DNA of 34,453 bases from Desulfobacterales bacterium (GTDB lineage: Bacteria; Desulfobacterota; Desulfobacteria; Desulfobacterales; JAHEIW01), in NCBI GenBank assembly GCA_020348305.1, contig CP070746.1:2897995-2932447 (forward strand), in the 5' to 3' direction. How positions within the stretch are numbered: the stretch's first letter is position 1; every line of letters begins with the position of its first letter. A program made the translations under genes and the position numbers. Under the pieces are notes generated by a model, which ran no database searches, was not told the DNA's origin, and saw only the letters and a program-made list of their open reading frames with translations. Positions 23,432 through 34,266 of the stretch are shown here, one piece after another.

Positions 23432-23514
23432 TGAAGCATCTTTGCGCTGTACCGCTATTCAGCGTCTCATAGTAGGAGTCTCCCGTGAGCAAGTGTGCGA
23501 GGCGCTGATTGCCA

Positions 23515-23928
23515 CTATTTTTGGTTTTCTTTTGCCGCCGCCAATTTGGTTGGTGCAAAAGGAGATGCCTCCGGTTTGCTGGGTACCTTGGAGGATTTCA
23601 GCATATGGAAACGACCTTCAAATACCGCGCCTTCATTGATTTCCACTGATTGGGCCTTACAGTCCCCGATTAATTGACCAGATGGTTGGATTTCCAGCTG
23701 CTGACGAGCCAAGACGTTGCCGGTGACCTTTCCCTGAATAACAACATTGGCGGCTTCAATATCGGCTTCTACGACCCCGGAATCGCCGACTAAAATATTG
23801 CCGTCTAATTTGATGGACCCTTTGATTTGGCCGTCGATATGAAGATTTTCCTCTCCACGTACTTCTCCCTCAATTTTCACATTTCGACTAAGCAGCGATG
23901 TTGAAGCAGATGAATTATCCTTTTGCAT
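23515..23928 (-). CDS. Bactofilin (second of tandem pair)
   Basis: This 137-residue bactofilin is a small protein whose central right-handed beta-helix polymerises into filaments that help shape the cell or position envelope machinery. The middle (about 15-110) shows the repeated hydrophobic pattern GEVRGEENLHIDGQIKG, NILVGDSGVVEADI and VVIQGKVTGNV. Proline- and charge-rich tails flank it. The start at 23928 has AAGGAG about 7 nt upstream; eight further upstream codons are rejected. It follows its paralogue closely on the same strand, so the two are probably co-transcribed and may co-polymerise. Confidence 0.88.
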   Translation of the reverse strand: MQKDNSSASTSLLSRNVKIEGEVRGEENLHIDGQIKGSIKLDGNILVGDSGVVEADIEAANVVIQGKVTGNVLARQQLEIQPSGQLIGDCKAQSVEINEGAVFEGRFHMLKSSKVPSKPEASPFAPTKLAAAKENQK

Positions 23929-23957
23929 GAAGTCAACTCCTTTTGAAATCAAGTAGG

Positions 23958-24416
23958 TTATTTTTTCTCAGAAGTCTCGTCGCTTTTCGACTGTGGCGAT
24001 TTATCGGAAACCGATGAATAGGATGTCTGAGCAGACTGGCCGCTCATTTTGATCTCACCGTCAATCAAAGCGCCTTCCATGACCGATATTCTCTGGCAGT
24101 TGAGGTGACCTTTAACCTTCGCCATTGGATCCAGATGGATTTTCTCAACAGCGCTTAGTGTTCCGTGGATGTTTCCTTTTACGGTGATATGATCCGCTTT
24201 AACATTTCCGGTGATGTTGGCCTGTTCAGCAACCTGGAGTTTGCCGTTTATGTCAAATTCTCCTTCAAGTTCACCCAAAATAATTAAGTCTCCACCACCC
24301 GAAACATTTCCTTTTATTTTCAATTTTTTCCCGAAATACGTGGCCTCTTTTTGTCCACCGGAGGCTTTAGGGGTTACTGCCTCTACCTCATCTTTCGATT
24401 TTCCAAATAGACTCAT
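23958..24416 (-). CDS. Bactofilin (first of tandem pair)
   Basis: This 152-residue bactofilin begins MSLFGKSKDE, an N-terminus often seen in the family as a short membrane-associating stretch. The beta-helix core (about 30-122) includes LKIKGNVSGGGDLIILGELEG, NITGNVKADHITVKGNIHG and KVKGHLNCQRISV. A Ser/Lys/Glu-rich tail follows. AAGGAG lies about 8 nt before the ATG. It precedes the second bactofilin gene by 29 nt. The pair suggests a hetero-polymer; partners such as M23 peptidases, often encoded next to bactofilins, are absent here. Confidence 0.88.
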   Translation of the reverse strand: MSLFGKSKDEVEAVTPKASGGQKEATYFGKKLKIKGNVSGGGDLIILGELEGEFDINGKLQVAEQANITGNVKADHITVKGNIHGTLSAVEKIHLDPMAKVKGHLNCQRISVMEGALIDGEIKMSGQSAQTSYSSVSDKSPQSKSDETSEKK

Positions 24417-24549
24417 CTATTTGCTCCTTTATTTAGAATTAATAAACAGTGTGCCTACAAACTTGTTCCCCTCTTCAACGTCTAAATAAAAAATCATTCG
24501 TTAGTGCATAACAATATAACAATTTTTATTGAAATTAGCAAAATATTAC

Positions 24550-24564
24550 TTGGGTGTGACCCAA
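24550..24564. promoter_or_regulatory. 15-nt palindrome between bactofilin and pcm genes
   Basis: The sequence ttgggtgtgacccaa has perfect 6-base arms around GTG, in the divergent region shared by the bactofilin pair and the pcm operon. It could be an operator for either direction or a small hairpin. There is no T-run suited to termination of a known gene. Confidence 0.35.
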
Positions 24565-24614
24565 AAAAAATAATGAAAAGCTACAAAACGTGCCGGAGCA
24601 ATTTTAACTTTCTC

Positions 24615-24643
24615 CTGACAACATTATAATTCTATGATATATC
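24615..24643 (+). promoter_or_regulatory. Candidate promoter of the exported pcm operon
   Basis: CTGACA (24615-24620) and TATATC (24638-24643) are separated by 17 bases. A start site near 24650 would leave a leader of about 20 nt including the AAGGAG ribosome site. The match is moderate. Confidence 0.4.
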
Positions 24644-24671
24644 GCTTAGAGTATTGTCAAGGAGAATTTAA

Positions 24672-25412
24672 ATGAAAAAGATCTTCCTCATCGTCATTTT
24701 GATCTGCCTTAATCCGACCTTGTTATTTTCAGGTACGCTAAAGGATTTGTCAAAATTCAAAAAAGCCAGAGAAGAACTTGTTAAAAACGATATCGAAAAC
24801 AAAGGTATTAAAGATCCCAAGGTTTTAGCGGCGATGAGGGAGGTGCAGCGGCATTCCTTTGTTCCCGACGAGTTGGAATCCGCTGCATATGCGGACCGTC
24901 CGCTCCCTATCGGAGAGGGTCAAACGATCTCCCAACCCTATGTTGTTGCCCTTATGACCGAAATTCTCAACCTCACCAATGGACAGCGCGTGCTGGAGAT
25001 CGGAACCGGATCCGGTTACCAGGCCGCCATCCTGGCAAACATTACCAGAGAAGTATATTCGATCGAAATTAAACAAAAACTATATAAAAGAGCCAGTAAG
25101 GTTCTAAAATCACTTGGTTATAAGAATGTATGGACACGCCATGGTGATGGATATTTTGGTTGGAAAGAAGCAGCGCCTTTTGATGCAATTATGATCACTG
25201 CGGCTGTGGACCATATACCACCCCCATTGATCAAACAGCTCAAAGATGGTGGAAGACTTACCCTTCCCCTTGGCAATCCATTCAGTTACCAGAATCTGGT
25301 TCTTGTCACCAAACACGGTGACGATTATTCGGTTAAACAAATAACCGGCGTGCTTTTTGTCCCCATGACAGGCGTCGCCCTCGAACGCAGAGGGGAAATA
25401 CCCTCTCAATAA
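24672..25412 (+). CDS. Protein-L-isoaspartate O-methyltransferase with signal peptide
   Basis: This 246-residue Pcm uses SAM to methylate isoaspartyl residues in damaged proteins and so start their repair. It contains FVP and [20 protein letters not shown] (74-93), the SAM loop [13 protein letters not shown] (107-119), VYSIEI and a [13 protein letters not shown] region, all typical of Pcm. Most Pcm proteins are about 205-220 residues and cytoplasmic. The extra N-terminus here ([21 protein letters not shown]) is a clear signal peptide, so this one is probably periplasmic or lipid-anchored outside. AAGGAG lies about 8 nt ahead of the ATG. Its stop is 6 nt before the next gene, a membrane protein with a SpeE-like domain, so the two are surely co-expressed. 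The source of SAM in the periplasm is the open question. Confidence 0.9.
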   Translation: MKKIFLIVILICLNPTLLFSGTLKDLSKFKKAREELVKNDIENKGIKDPKVLAAMREVQRHSFVPDELESAAYADRPLPIGEGQTISQPYVVALMTEILNLTNGQRVLEIGTGSGYQAAILANITREVYSIEIKQKLYKRASKVLKSLGYKNVWTRHGDGYFGWKEAAPFDAIMITAAVDHIPPPLIKQLKDGGRLTLPLGNPFSYQNLVLVTKHGDDYSVKQITGVLFVPMTGVALERRGEIPSQ

Positions 25413-25418
25413 TTCCCG

Positions 25419-27812
25419 ATGATGCTTAGCGCAGTATTCCTTGTATCTGTTTCCACGCTGGCATTTGAAGTCCTGCTTACACGGTTTTTTGCAATCAGGC
25501 AGTGGAATCATCTTTCCTTTATGGTGATCAGCATCGCCCTTTTTGGATTTGCTGCCAGCGGAACATTTTTAAGTATCCTGGATACTCGCAAAAAGGGTTG
25601 GCAAGATCTTTTTTCAACCCGACTTTCGGTGGCCTATATCGTTCTCCTGTATACCACTACCGCGGTTTTATCTTTCATCACCCTAAACAATATCCCTTTG
25701 GATTATTTTCGACTCCCCCTTGAACCCATCCAGTCAATTTACCTATTGGTCGCCTATATCCTTTTAGCCCTTCCGTTCTTTTTTTCGGGATTAATAATCT
25801 CATTAGCGTATGCGCTTGTTCCGGAAAAAACCGGCTTTGTCTATTTTGCATCCATGGCTGGTTCTGCTTGCGGGGCCGCACTTCCGGCATCGGTCATTCC
25901 TGTCTTTGGTGAAGAAAAACTCATCATTTTTGCAACTCTTTTACCTTTGATGCTGATCCCCGCTTCCAGCATAATTCGATTCACAAGACACAAATCAGCA
26001 ATTAAAGACCAGCGCTTGATGACCCCTTTTATCGTTTTGTATAGCCTGATAATCATCGGCTTTGCGTCATTTCTGATGACAAAAAACGGTTTTTTCATCA
26101 TCAAAGTTGACCCCTCTCCTTACAAGGCGTTGTCCCAAGTCCTTCAATTCCCCAAAACTCAAATTGAAAAAACCGCTATCAGTATTCGGGGAAGAACGCA
26201 AAAAGTAAAAACCGCTTACATCCGTTTTGCTCCCGGCTTAAGTCTCAAATACACGGATAATCTGCCCCGACAATCTGCTACCTTCAGAGACGGCGACAAC
26301 CAGTTTGTTTTATATGACATTCGTTTGGCAAATGAAGCGCGATTTGCAAAATTTACACTTTCATACTGCGGATATCTACTGGTACCAAATACCAAAAAGG
26401 TTCTTTTGATCGAAAACGACGGCGGATTGGCCCTTCCATGCGCCATTGCCGCAGATGCGCATCAAGTTCAGATTGTTGTACAAAACCCGCAACTCGCTCG
26501 CATCATTCACAATCACTACAGGTTCCCTGTAGTTGGATATAACCCCAGATCGTTTCTTGCGCGCACCAATGACAGGTTTAACATCATCCATGTGGAGAAT
26601 TGGGGCACTTCACTTCCGGGATCAGATGCGCTGAATCAATATGATCTTTTGACCAATAATGCCTTTGCCGAATATCTAAACCATCTGACACCCGGGGGCG
26701 TTATCATTTTGTCGCGCAAATTACTGCTTCCACCGGCAGATTCAATCCGCATGTGGGCGCAGGCCTATGAAGGATTAAAAATGTCCGGAATTAAGAATCC
26801 TCCGGCCCACATGGCCATGCTGCGCAATTGGGATACCTATACCCTCATTGTATCGGCAAAACCGCTGCAAGATACAACGAAGATAAAGCAATTTGCTACT
26901 GATCTGAATTTTGATCTGGTTTTTCTTCCAAATATTCAGCCGGAAATGGTCAATAAATATAATATCTTCGATGAGCCTTACCACTTTCTTGAAATCAGTA
27001 GCTTGTCAGAAGCCTATGCAGAGGAAAAAGAAGAAGATTATTTCAAGGCCTATTTAATCGACGTTCGTCCACAATCGGACATACGCCCGTTTCCGGGCCG
27101 ATTTTTAAAGTGGCCCAAATTGAAGGCGCTTTACAAAAGCATGGGAAGCAGATTTTATGCATTATTTATGTCCGGTGAAGTGGTGGTTTCGGTCGTTTTT
27201 CTTGAAGCACTCGTGGTAGCGGTGTTCCTTTTGTTTGTCCCTATCTTTGTATTTTTGAGAGAAAGCCGAAAACCTTCAATATCCCAAGTCATCTATTTTG
27301 TGGGAGTGGGTGCAGGCTTTATGTTCGTCGAACTTTTTTTCATCAAACGATATGTACTTATTTTTGGCGATCCGGTTATCAGCCTCACGGTTGTGCTTTC
27401 TGCAATTCTGATCTTTTCAAGTATAGGTGGTCTCTGGGTCCAGCACAAAAAAAACGCCGGGATCCGAAACTCACTGATCGTATTAATCGTCTTACTCCTG
27501 GCAACCATCTTTTGTATTGAGTGGATCGTTGATCATATATTAGGATTTTCTGTCATTTGGCAGTATACAAGCGCATTTTTATTGGTATTGCCGGTAGGCT
27601 TTTTTATGGGTCTGCCCTTCCCTCTCGGGATGCGATATCTTTTGAAGAACCCTGCCCAGCGGGCATATGCTTGGTCTGTAAACGGGTGTGCATCGGTTTT
27701 AACTTCAATTGGGGCCGCCCAAATTGCTTTGAGCTTTGGAATTCCGTATATCATGGGAGCTGCCATAATAGGTTATGCTCTGGCTTTGGCAAGTCTGGGT
27801 AGGCGCCGATAA
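25419..27812 (+). CDS. Polytopic membrane protein with degenerate spermidine-synthase-like domain
   Basis: This 797-residue protein has the same plan as the protein at 18528-20642: about seven N-terminal membrane segments, a soluble domain (about 235-570) and about six C-terminal segments ending in an MFS-like GLPFPLGMRYL stretch. The soluble domain keeps a Rossmann-like VLLIENDGG-LALP region but lacks the glycine-rich SAM loop and the catalytic acids of real spermidine synthases (VENWGTS where VDSxDP is usual). Basic loops (DTRKKGWQDLFSTR; RFTRHKSAIKDQR) suggest the domain faces the periplasm. Two ATG codons lie side by side at 25419, 6 nt after the exported pcm gene. The function is unknown; pairing with a SAM-dependent exported enzyme is the best clue. 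Confidence 0.75.
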   Translation: MMLSAVFLVSVSTLAFEVLLTRFFAIRQWNHLSFMVISIALFGFAASGTFLSILDTRKKGWQDLFSTRLSVAYIVLLYTTTAVLSFITLNNIPLDYFRLPLEPIQSIYLLVAYILLALPFFFSGLIISLAYALVPEKTGFVYFASMAGSACGAALPASVIPVFGEEKLIIFATLLPLMLIPASSIIRFTRHKSAIKDQRLMTPFIVLYSLIIIGFASFLMTKNGFFIIKVDPSPYKALSQVLQFPKTQIEKTAISIRGRTQKVKTAYIRFAPGLSLKYTDNLPRQSATFRDGDNQFVLYDIRLANEARFAKFTLSYCGYLLVPNTKKVLLIENDGGLALPCAIAADAHQVQIVVQNPQLARIIHNHYRFPVVGYNPRSFLARTNDRFNIIHVENWGTSLPGSDALNQYDLLTNNAFAEYLNHLTPGGVIILSRKLLLPPADSIRMWAQAYEGLKMSGIKNPPAHMAMLRNWDTYTLIVSAKPLQDTTKIKQFATDLNFDLVFLPNIQPEMVNKYNIFDEPYHFLEISSLSEAYAEEKEEDYFKAYLIDVRPQSDIRPFPGRFLKWPKLKALYKSMGSRFYALFMSGEVVVSVVFLEALVVAVFLLFVPIFVFLRESRKPSISQVIYFVGVGAGFMFVELFFIKRYVLIFGDPVISLTVVLSAILIFSSIGGLWVQHKKNAGIRNSLIVLIVLLLATIFCIEWIVDHILGFSVIWQYTSAFLLVLPVGFFMGLPFPLGMRYLLKNPAQRAYAWSVNGCASVLTSIGAAQIALSFGIPYIMGAAIIGYALALASLGRRR

Positions 27813-27969
27813 CAATTCTTAGACTTGACAAGTTTGCATTAAGTGATAACAGACTGGATCTGTTGCAGTTATAATGATTTCAGATCTCGGGTTGTGGCTT
27901 GCGGATTTAATATGCTTGACCGGTTCAATTTGCCAAATTTGTAAACAAATTGAATAATGAGAAAATGTT
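27813..27969 (+). promoter_or_regulatory. Intergenic region with TATAAT and an upstream palindrome
   Basis: A TATAAT at 27870-27875 is preceded by the perfect inverted repeat aacaga-ctgga-tctgtt (27848-27864), which covers the -35 position. No good -35 hexamer is present at 17 bp spacing, so the promoter may need an activator. It would serve the small gene at 27970 and the rubrerythrin-like gene at 28263. Confidence 0.4.
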
Positions 27970-28230
27970 ATGCAGATTAATGTAGAATGTTACTCCGGAT
28001 ACCGCGGTGAGGAAACCCCGCGATTTATTTTATGGGAGAGTGGAAAAATTGAAGTTAAGAAAATTATTGATCGATGGCTTGCTCCGGATCATCGGTACTT
28101 CAAAATCCTTGGAGATGATCATGCCGTTTATATTATTCGGCATGATCTGCAAACCTGGAAGTGGGAACTAACTTTTTATCAAGCGGCGGGAGGACCGGTC
28201 AAAGAAGGAGCGAAGGATAATAGGAAATAA
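27970..28230 (+). CDS. Small conserved protein of unknown function
   Basis: This 86-residue soluble protein begins MQINVECYSGYRGEE and contains DRWLAPDHRYFKILGDDHAVYIIRHD, a layout of short beta strands that looks like a compact SH3- or barrel-like fold. I recognise it only as a small conserved bacterial type with no assigned role. It has no signal peptide, membrane segment or metal motif. The ribosome site is weak (GAGAAAATGTT before the ATG). It sits 32 nt upstream of the rubrerythrin-like gene on the same strand and is probably co-transcribed with it. Confidence 0.7.
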   Translation: MQINVECYSGYRGEETPRFILWESGKIEVKKIIDRWLAPDHRYFKILGDDHAVYIIRHDLQTWKWELTFYQAAGGPVKEGAKDNRK

Positions 28231-28262
28231 ATCAGAATGTAAAATGCTAAGGGAGGAGCACC

Positions 28263-28766
28263 ATGAGCGAAGATAAAGCTGTTGAAATTTTAAAAAATGC
28301 GATTCTGTTGGAAAAAAGAGGCAAGGCATTTTATAGCCAGGTGGCTCAGCATACATCCGGCAAAGCGGTTAAACAGTTCTTTGAAATGATGGCTGATGAA
28401 GAAGTCAAGCATATCAATATTCTCTCGGATCAGTTTAAGGCGTATCAGGATAAGAAAAGATTTGATCCGGGTGATTTTAACGATGATCACAGCATCGGCA
28501 TCGCGTCAAACGTGTTAACTGAGGACCTAAAGGCTGAGATTGCAGCGGCAGATTATGAAGCGGCGGCGATTTCAGCAGCGATGTCCATGGAGGAAAGAGC
28601 GATCAAGATTTATTCTGCGCGTGCCGAAGAAGCCGAAGATTCCAATGAAAAAGCATTGTATGAGTGGCTGGCCAGGTGGGAGACGCAACATCTTAAATTT
28701 CTTTCCGACATTGACCGGGAACTGAAGGAACAGATATGGAATGATAATAGCTTTTGGCCCTTCTAG
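28263..28766 (+). CDS. Rubrerythrin/ferritin-like diiron protein
   Basis: This 167-residue four-helix protein of the ferritin-like superfamily carries the metal ligands in the expected order: ILLEKRGKAFY (Glu), MMADEEVKHINIL (ExxH), SMEERAIKIY (Glu) and WETQHLKFL (ExxH). It lacks the C-terminal rubredoxin domain of classical rubrerythrins. It probably reduces peroxide or senses oxygen in an anaerobe, with electrons from a separate donor. GGGAGGAG sits just upstream of the ATG. It forms a likely two-gene unit with the small protein upstream. A palindrome over the shared promoter could bind a redox regulator, which is inference. Confidence 0.85.
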   Translation: MSEDKAVEILKNAILLEKRGKAFYSQVAQHTSGKAVKQFFEMMADEEVKHINILSDQFKAYQDKKRFDPGDFNDDHSIGIASNVLTEDLKAEIAAADYEAAAISAAMSMEERAIKIYSARAEEAEDSNEKALYEWLARWETQHLKFLSDIDRELKEQIWNDNSFWPF

Positions 28767-28940
28767 AACTGGTCTCAAAAATCTCATGTTTTGCCCGATG
28801 ACTGTGTTGCCCCCGCCAAAGGTGGAGAAAATGCACACCTATTACCTGTAAGCTGCGCCTTTTCTCCTCCTCGCGCCTTGCCATCAGGCAAAATCTGGAA
28901 CCGTTTAGATTCTTCCCTGAATTTGGCAAAGCAGCAATTA
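28767..28940. other. Intergenic stretch with no credible gene
   Basis: A minus-strand open frame runs through here from the stress-protein remnant, but its sequence has no family resemblance beyond 28950 and it overlaps the end of the diiron protein gene. Several short inverted motifs are present (agattttgcctgatggcaaggcg on the minus strand), in the style of a dispersed repeat. No clear terminator with a U-run was found for the gene to the left. Confidence 0.4.
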
Positions 28941-29116
28941 ATTCACTTAATGGAATCAACATGATGGGACACGGCGCTTTTTCGAGAATGGTGATACCGA
29001 TATAATCGACTCTGCTGAGAGACAATTTTTCCGGAATTCGCAAGTTCGACACCTTTTATCAGCGCAAACTCACTTGCAGGAGCAAACTTTAAAGCCATCA
29101 AAATTCGTTTAAACAT
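28941..29116 (-). pseudogene. Universal stress protein (UspA) gene, internally deleted
   Basis: A good start (AAGGAG about 7 nt before the ATG at 29116) opens a typical UspA N-terminus, MFKRILMALKFAPASEFALIKG, which runs for about 26 residues. Near 29040 the similarity jumps to another frame, which reads DYIGITILEKAPCPIMLIPLS, the normal C-terminus of such proteins. The 70-80 residues expected between, with the ATP-binding GxxG region, are missing. Total length would be about 55 residues against the usual 140-160. This is a deletion plus frameshift, so the gene is dead unless this is an assembly error. It is divergent from the second symporter gene; UspA genes often accompany transporters. 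Confidence 0.75.
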
Positions 29117-29160
29117 TGTTGCTCCTTCCTTTTGTATATGTTTCATCGCTAAAAAATATT

Positions 29161-29202
29161 AAAGCCTCTAAAGAGGTCAAATGCGCCTCTGAGGCTTTTA
29201 AC
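29161..29202. terminator. Bidirectional hairpin with flanking T-runs
   Basis: The arms aaagcctctaaagagg (29161-29176) and cctctgaggcttt (29186-29198) pair with one bulge. TTTT follows on the plus strand and a run of Ts follows on the minus strand (aatatttttt). It lies between the divergent stress-protein remnant and the second symporter gene, so it acts in the leader of the former or as an insulator. Confidence 0.5.
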
Positions 29203-29354
29203 CAACACCGTTGGGTAACATAAAGTCATAACTCATCCCAAAAAGTTGAGTTGTCTTGTTACGCCATCTCATGTATGGTGCGAATAGATATCTGAATACT
29301 TACCGTATTCGTGTACATCGAGTCAACGATATTTGGATTTCCGGAGGAAGAAAC

Positions 29355-30728
29355 ATGCAAACCCCTTTTCCGTTTGAATCCATGCTCCTTTTCGGTAGTT
29401 TAGCAGCCATGCTTTTAATCGGTGTTTTGCTGAGAGCCAAGATCCCGTTCTTTCAGAAATTTCTTATACCCAGTTGCCTGATCGGAGGAATTTTAGGTTT
29501 AATCTTGATAAATATTGGCGTCTTTCAAGTTTTTCAATTATCAACATCGCATTTAGAAACATTTGCGTATCATTTTTTTAATATTTCCTTCATATCGGTC
29601 GGATTAACTCTCAACGGCAATCAGCGAAATACAATAAAGAAAGAAAAGGGGGTTCTGAAAGGACCCTTGTGGATGGCTCTCACTCAAACCGCAATGTTTC
29701 CTCTGCAGGCTGTAGTCGGAGGGGTACTTGTAATAATATTTGGATTATTGGGCATCAAGCTATTTCCGACCTTTGGCTTTTTTGCACCACTGGGTTTTGA
29801 GGAGGGTCCCGGTCAAGCATTATCCTTCGGCAAAGTCTGGGAGGGGTTCGGTTTTGAATATGCCACAACCATAGGCCTTACATTTGCTGCCATAGGATTT
29901 TTCTTTTCGTTTTTTGTAGGAGTGCCGCTGGTTAATTGGGGTATTCGAAAAGGCTTGTCCACCCACGGTTCCAAGGTATTGCCACAAGATTTTCTTGTCG
30001 GGATTATTCCAAAAAACCAGATAACTGAGCCAGCCGGAAAGCTTACCTTTCACTCCGGCAATGTCGATTCACTCGCTTTTCAAGCAGCGTTGGTCGGGTT
30101 TGTTTACACCGTAACGTATGCCTGCGTAAAATACATTGGAATGATTGTGCCTCCTGATGTAGCATCCATTTTGTGGGGATTCTTCTTCATCTTCGGTTTG
30201 GGAATTGCGCTAATCGTCAGCTGGGTGATGAGTAAATTCAACATCGAACATTTGGCTGATTCCGGTATTCAACGAAGAATCACCGGCTGGTCCGTGGATT
30301 TTTTAATTGTTTCGACAGTAATGGCCATAAAACTGGCTGTCGTATGGAAGTATATCGTACCAATTTCAGTGATTTCAATATGCATTGGCGTATTAACAAC
30401 ATTTGCCGTTGTCTATTTAGGAAAAAGAATTTGGGCGTATAATCTTGAAAGGACAGCAGCGGTATATGGTGCCGTGACGGGAACCGTATCCTGCGGCCTG
30501 TTACTGCTTCGAATCGTCGATCCGGAGTTTAAAACACCTGTGGCCATTGACATTGCGTTGATGAATGTTTTTTCAATCCCAGGAATTGGACTTTGTCTTG
30601 TGCTGGTAAATGGTCCGGTATGGTGGAACTGGGGTACAGGATGGACTGTCCTGGTATTTCTGGCCGTTATGGTTGTGGCTCTGGTAATGCTGCGGATATT
30701 TAAATTGTGGGGAAGCCCTAAATTTTAA
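29355..30728 (+). CDS. GltS-type sodium/glutamate (carboxylate) symporter, copy 2
   Basis: This 457-residue polytopic symporter is of the same ESS family and subgroup as the one at 328-1689. Shared stretches include the start M-x-TPF, AYHFFxISFISxGLT, EGPGQALSFGKVWE, HSGNVD, VNWGIRKGL and TGTVSCGLLLLRIVDPEFKT. About ten to twelve membrane segments are expected. The start at 29355 follows GGAGGAAG by about 5 nt; a longer frame from 29256 adds 33 residues without family likeness and is rejected. The presumed role is Na+-driven uptake of glutamate or another carboxylate. It precedes the GAF-phosphatase gene by about 65 nt. Two diverged paralogues in 30 kb suggest different substrates. Confidence 0.85.
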   Translation: MQTPFPFESMLLFGSLAAMLLIGVLLRAKIPFFQKFLIPSCLIGGILGLILINIGVFQVFQLSTSHLETFAYHFFNISFISVGLTLNGNQRNTIKKEKGVLKGPLWMALTQTAMFPLQAVVGGVLVIIFGLLGIKLFPTFGFFAPLGFEEGPGQALSFGKVWEGFGFEYATTIGLTFAAIGFFFSFFVGVPLVNWGIRKGLSTHGSKVLPQDFLVGIIPKNQITEPAGKLTFHSGNVDSLAFQAALVGFVYTVTYACVKYIGMIVPPDVASILWGFFFIFGLGIALIVSWVMSKFNIEHLADSGIQRRITGWSVDFLIVSTVMAIKLAVVWKYIVPISVISICIGVLTTFAVVYLGKRIWAYNLERTAAVYGAVTGTVSCGLLLLRIVDPEFKTPVAIDIALMNVFSIPGIGLCLVLVNGPVWWNWGTGWTVLVFLAVMVVALVMLRIFKLWGSPKF

Positions 30729-30743
30729 CTTGATCGTTCCCTC

Positions 30744-30757
30744 TTCGCTGCAGCGAA
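30744..30757. promoter_or_regulatory. 14-bp perfect palindrome before the phosphatase gene
   Basis: The sequence ttcgctgcagcgaa is fully self-complementary and lies between the symporter stop and the phosphatase start, just ahead of a gctatataaaaac stretch that could hold a -10 element. It may be an operator or a minimal stem. Confidence 0.35.
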
Positions 30758-30793
30758 CTGCAATGCTATATAAAAACTATTTGGTGGAAACTA

Positions 30794-34266
<3,473 letters not shown>

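Noticed and set aside
28693-28940. Continuation of the minus-strand frame past the stress-protein remnant
   Set aside because: It has no UspA similarity after 28950 and overlaps the diiron protein gene; it is chance open sequence.
29256-29354. N-terminal extension of the second symporter by 33 residues
   Set aside because: The strong GGAGGAAG site supports the ATG at 29355, and the paralogue starts at the same place.
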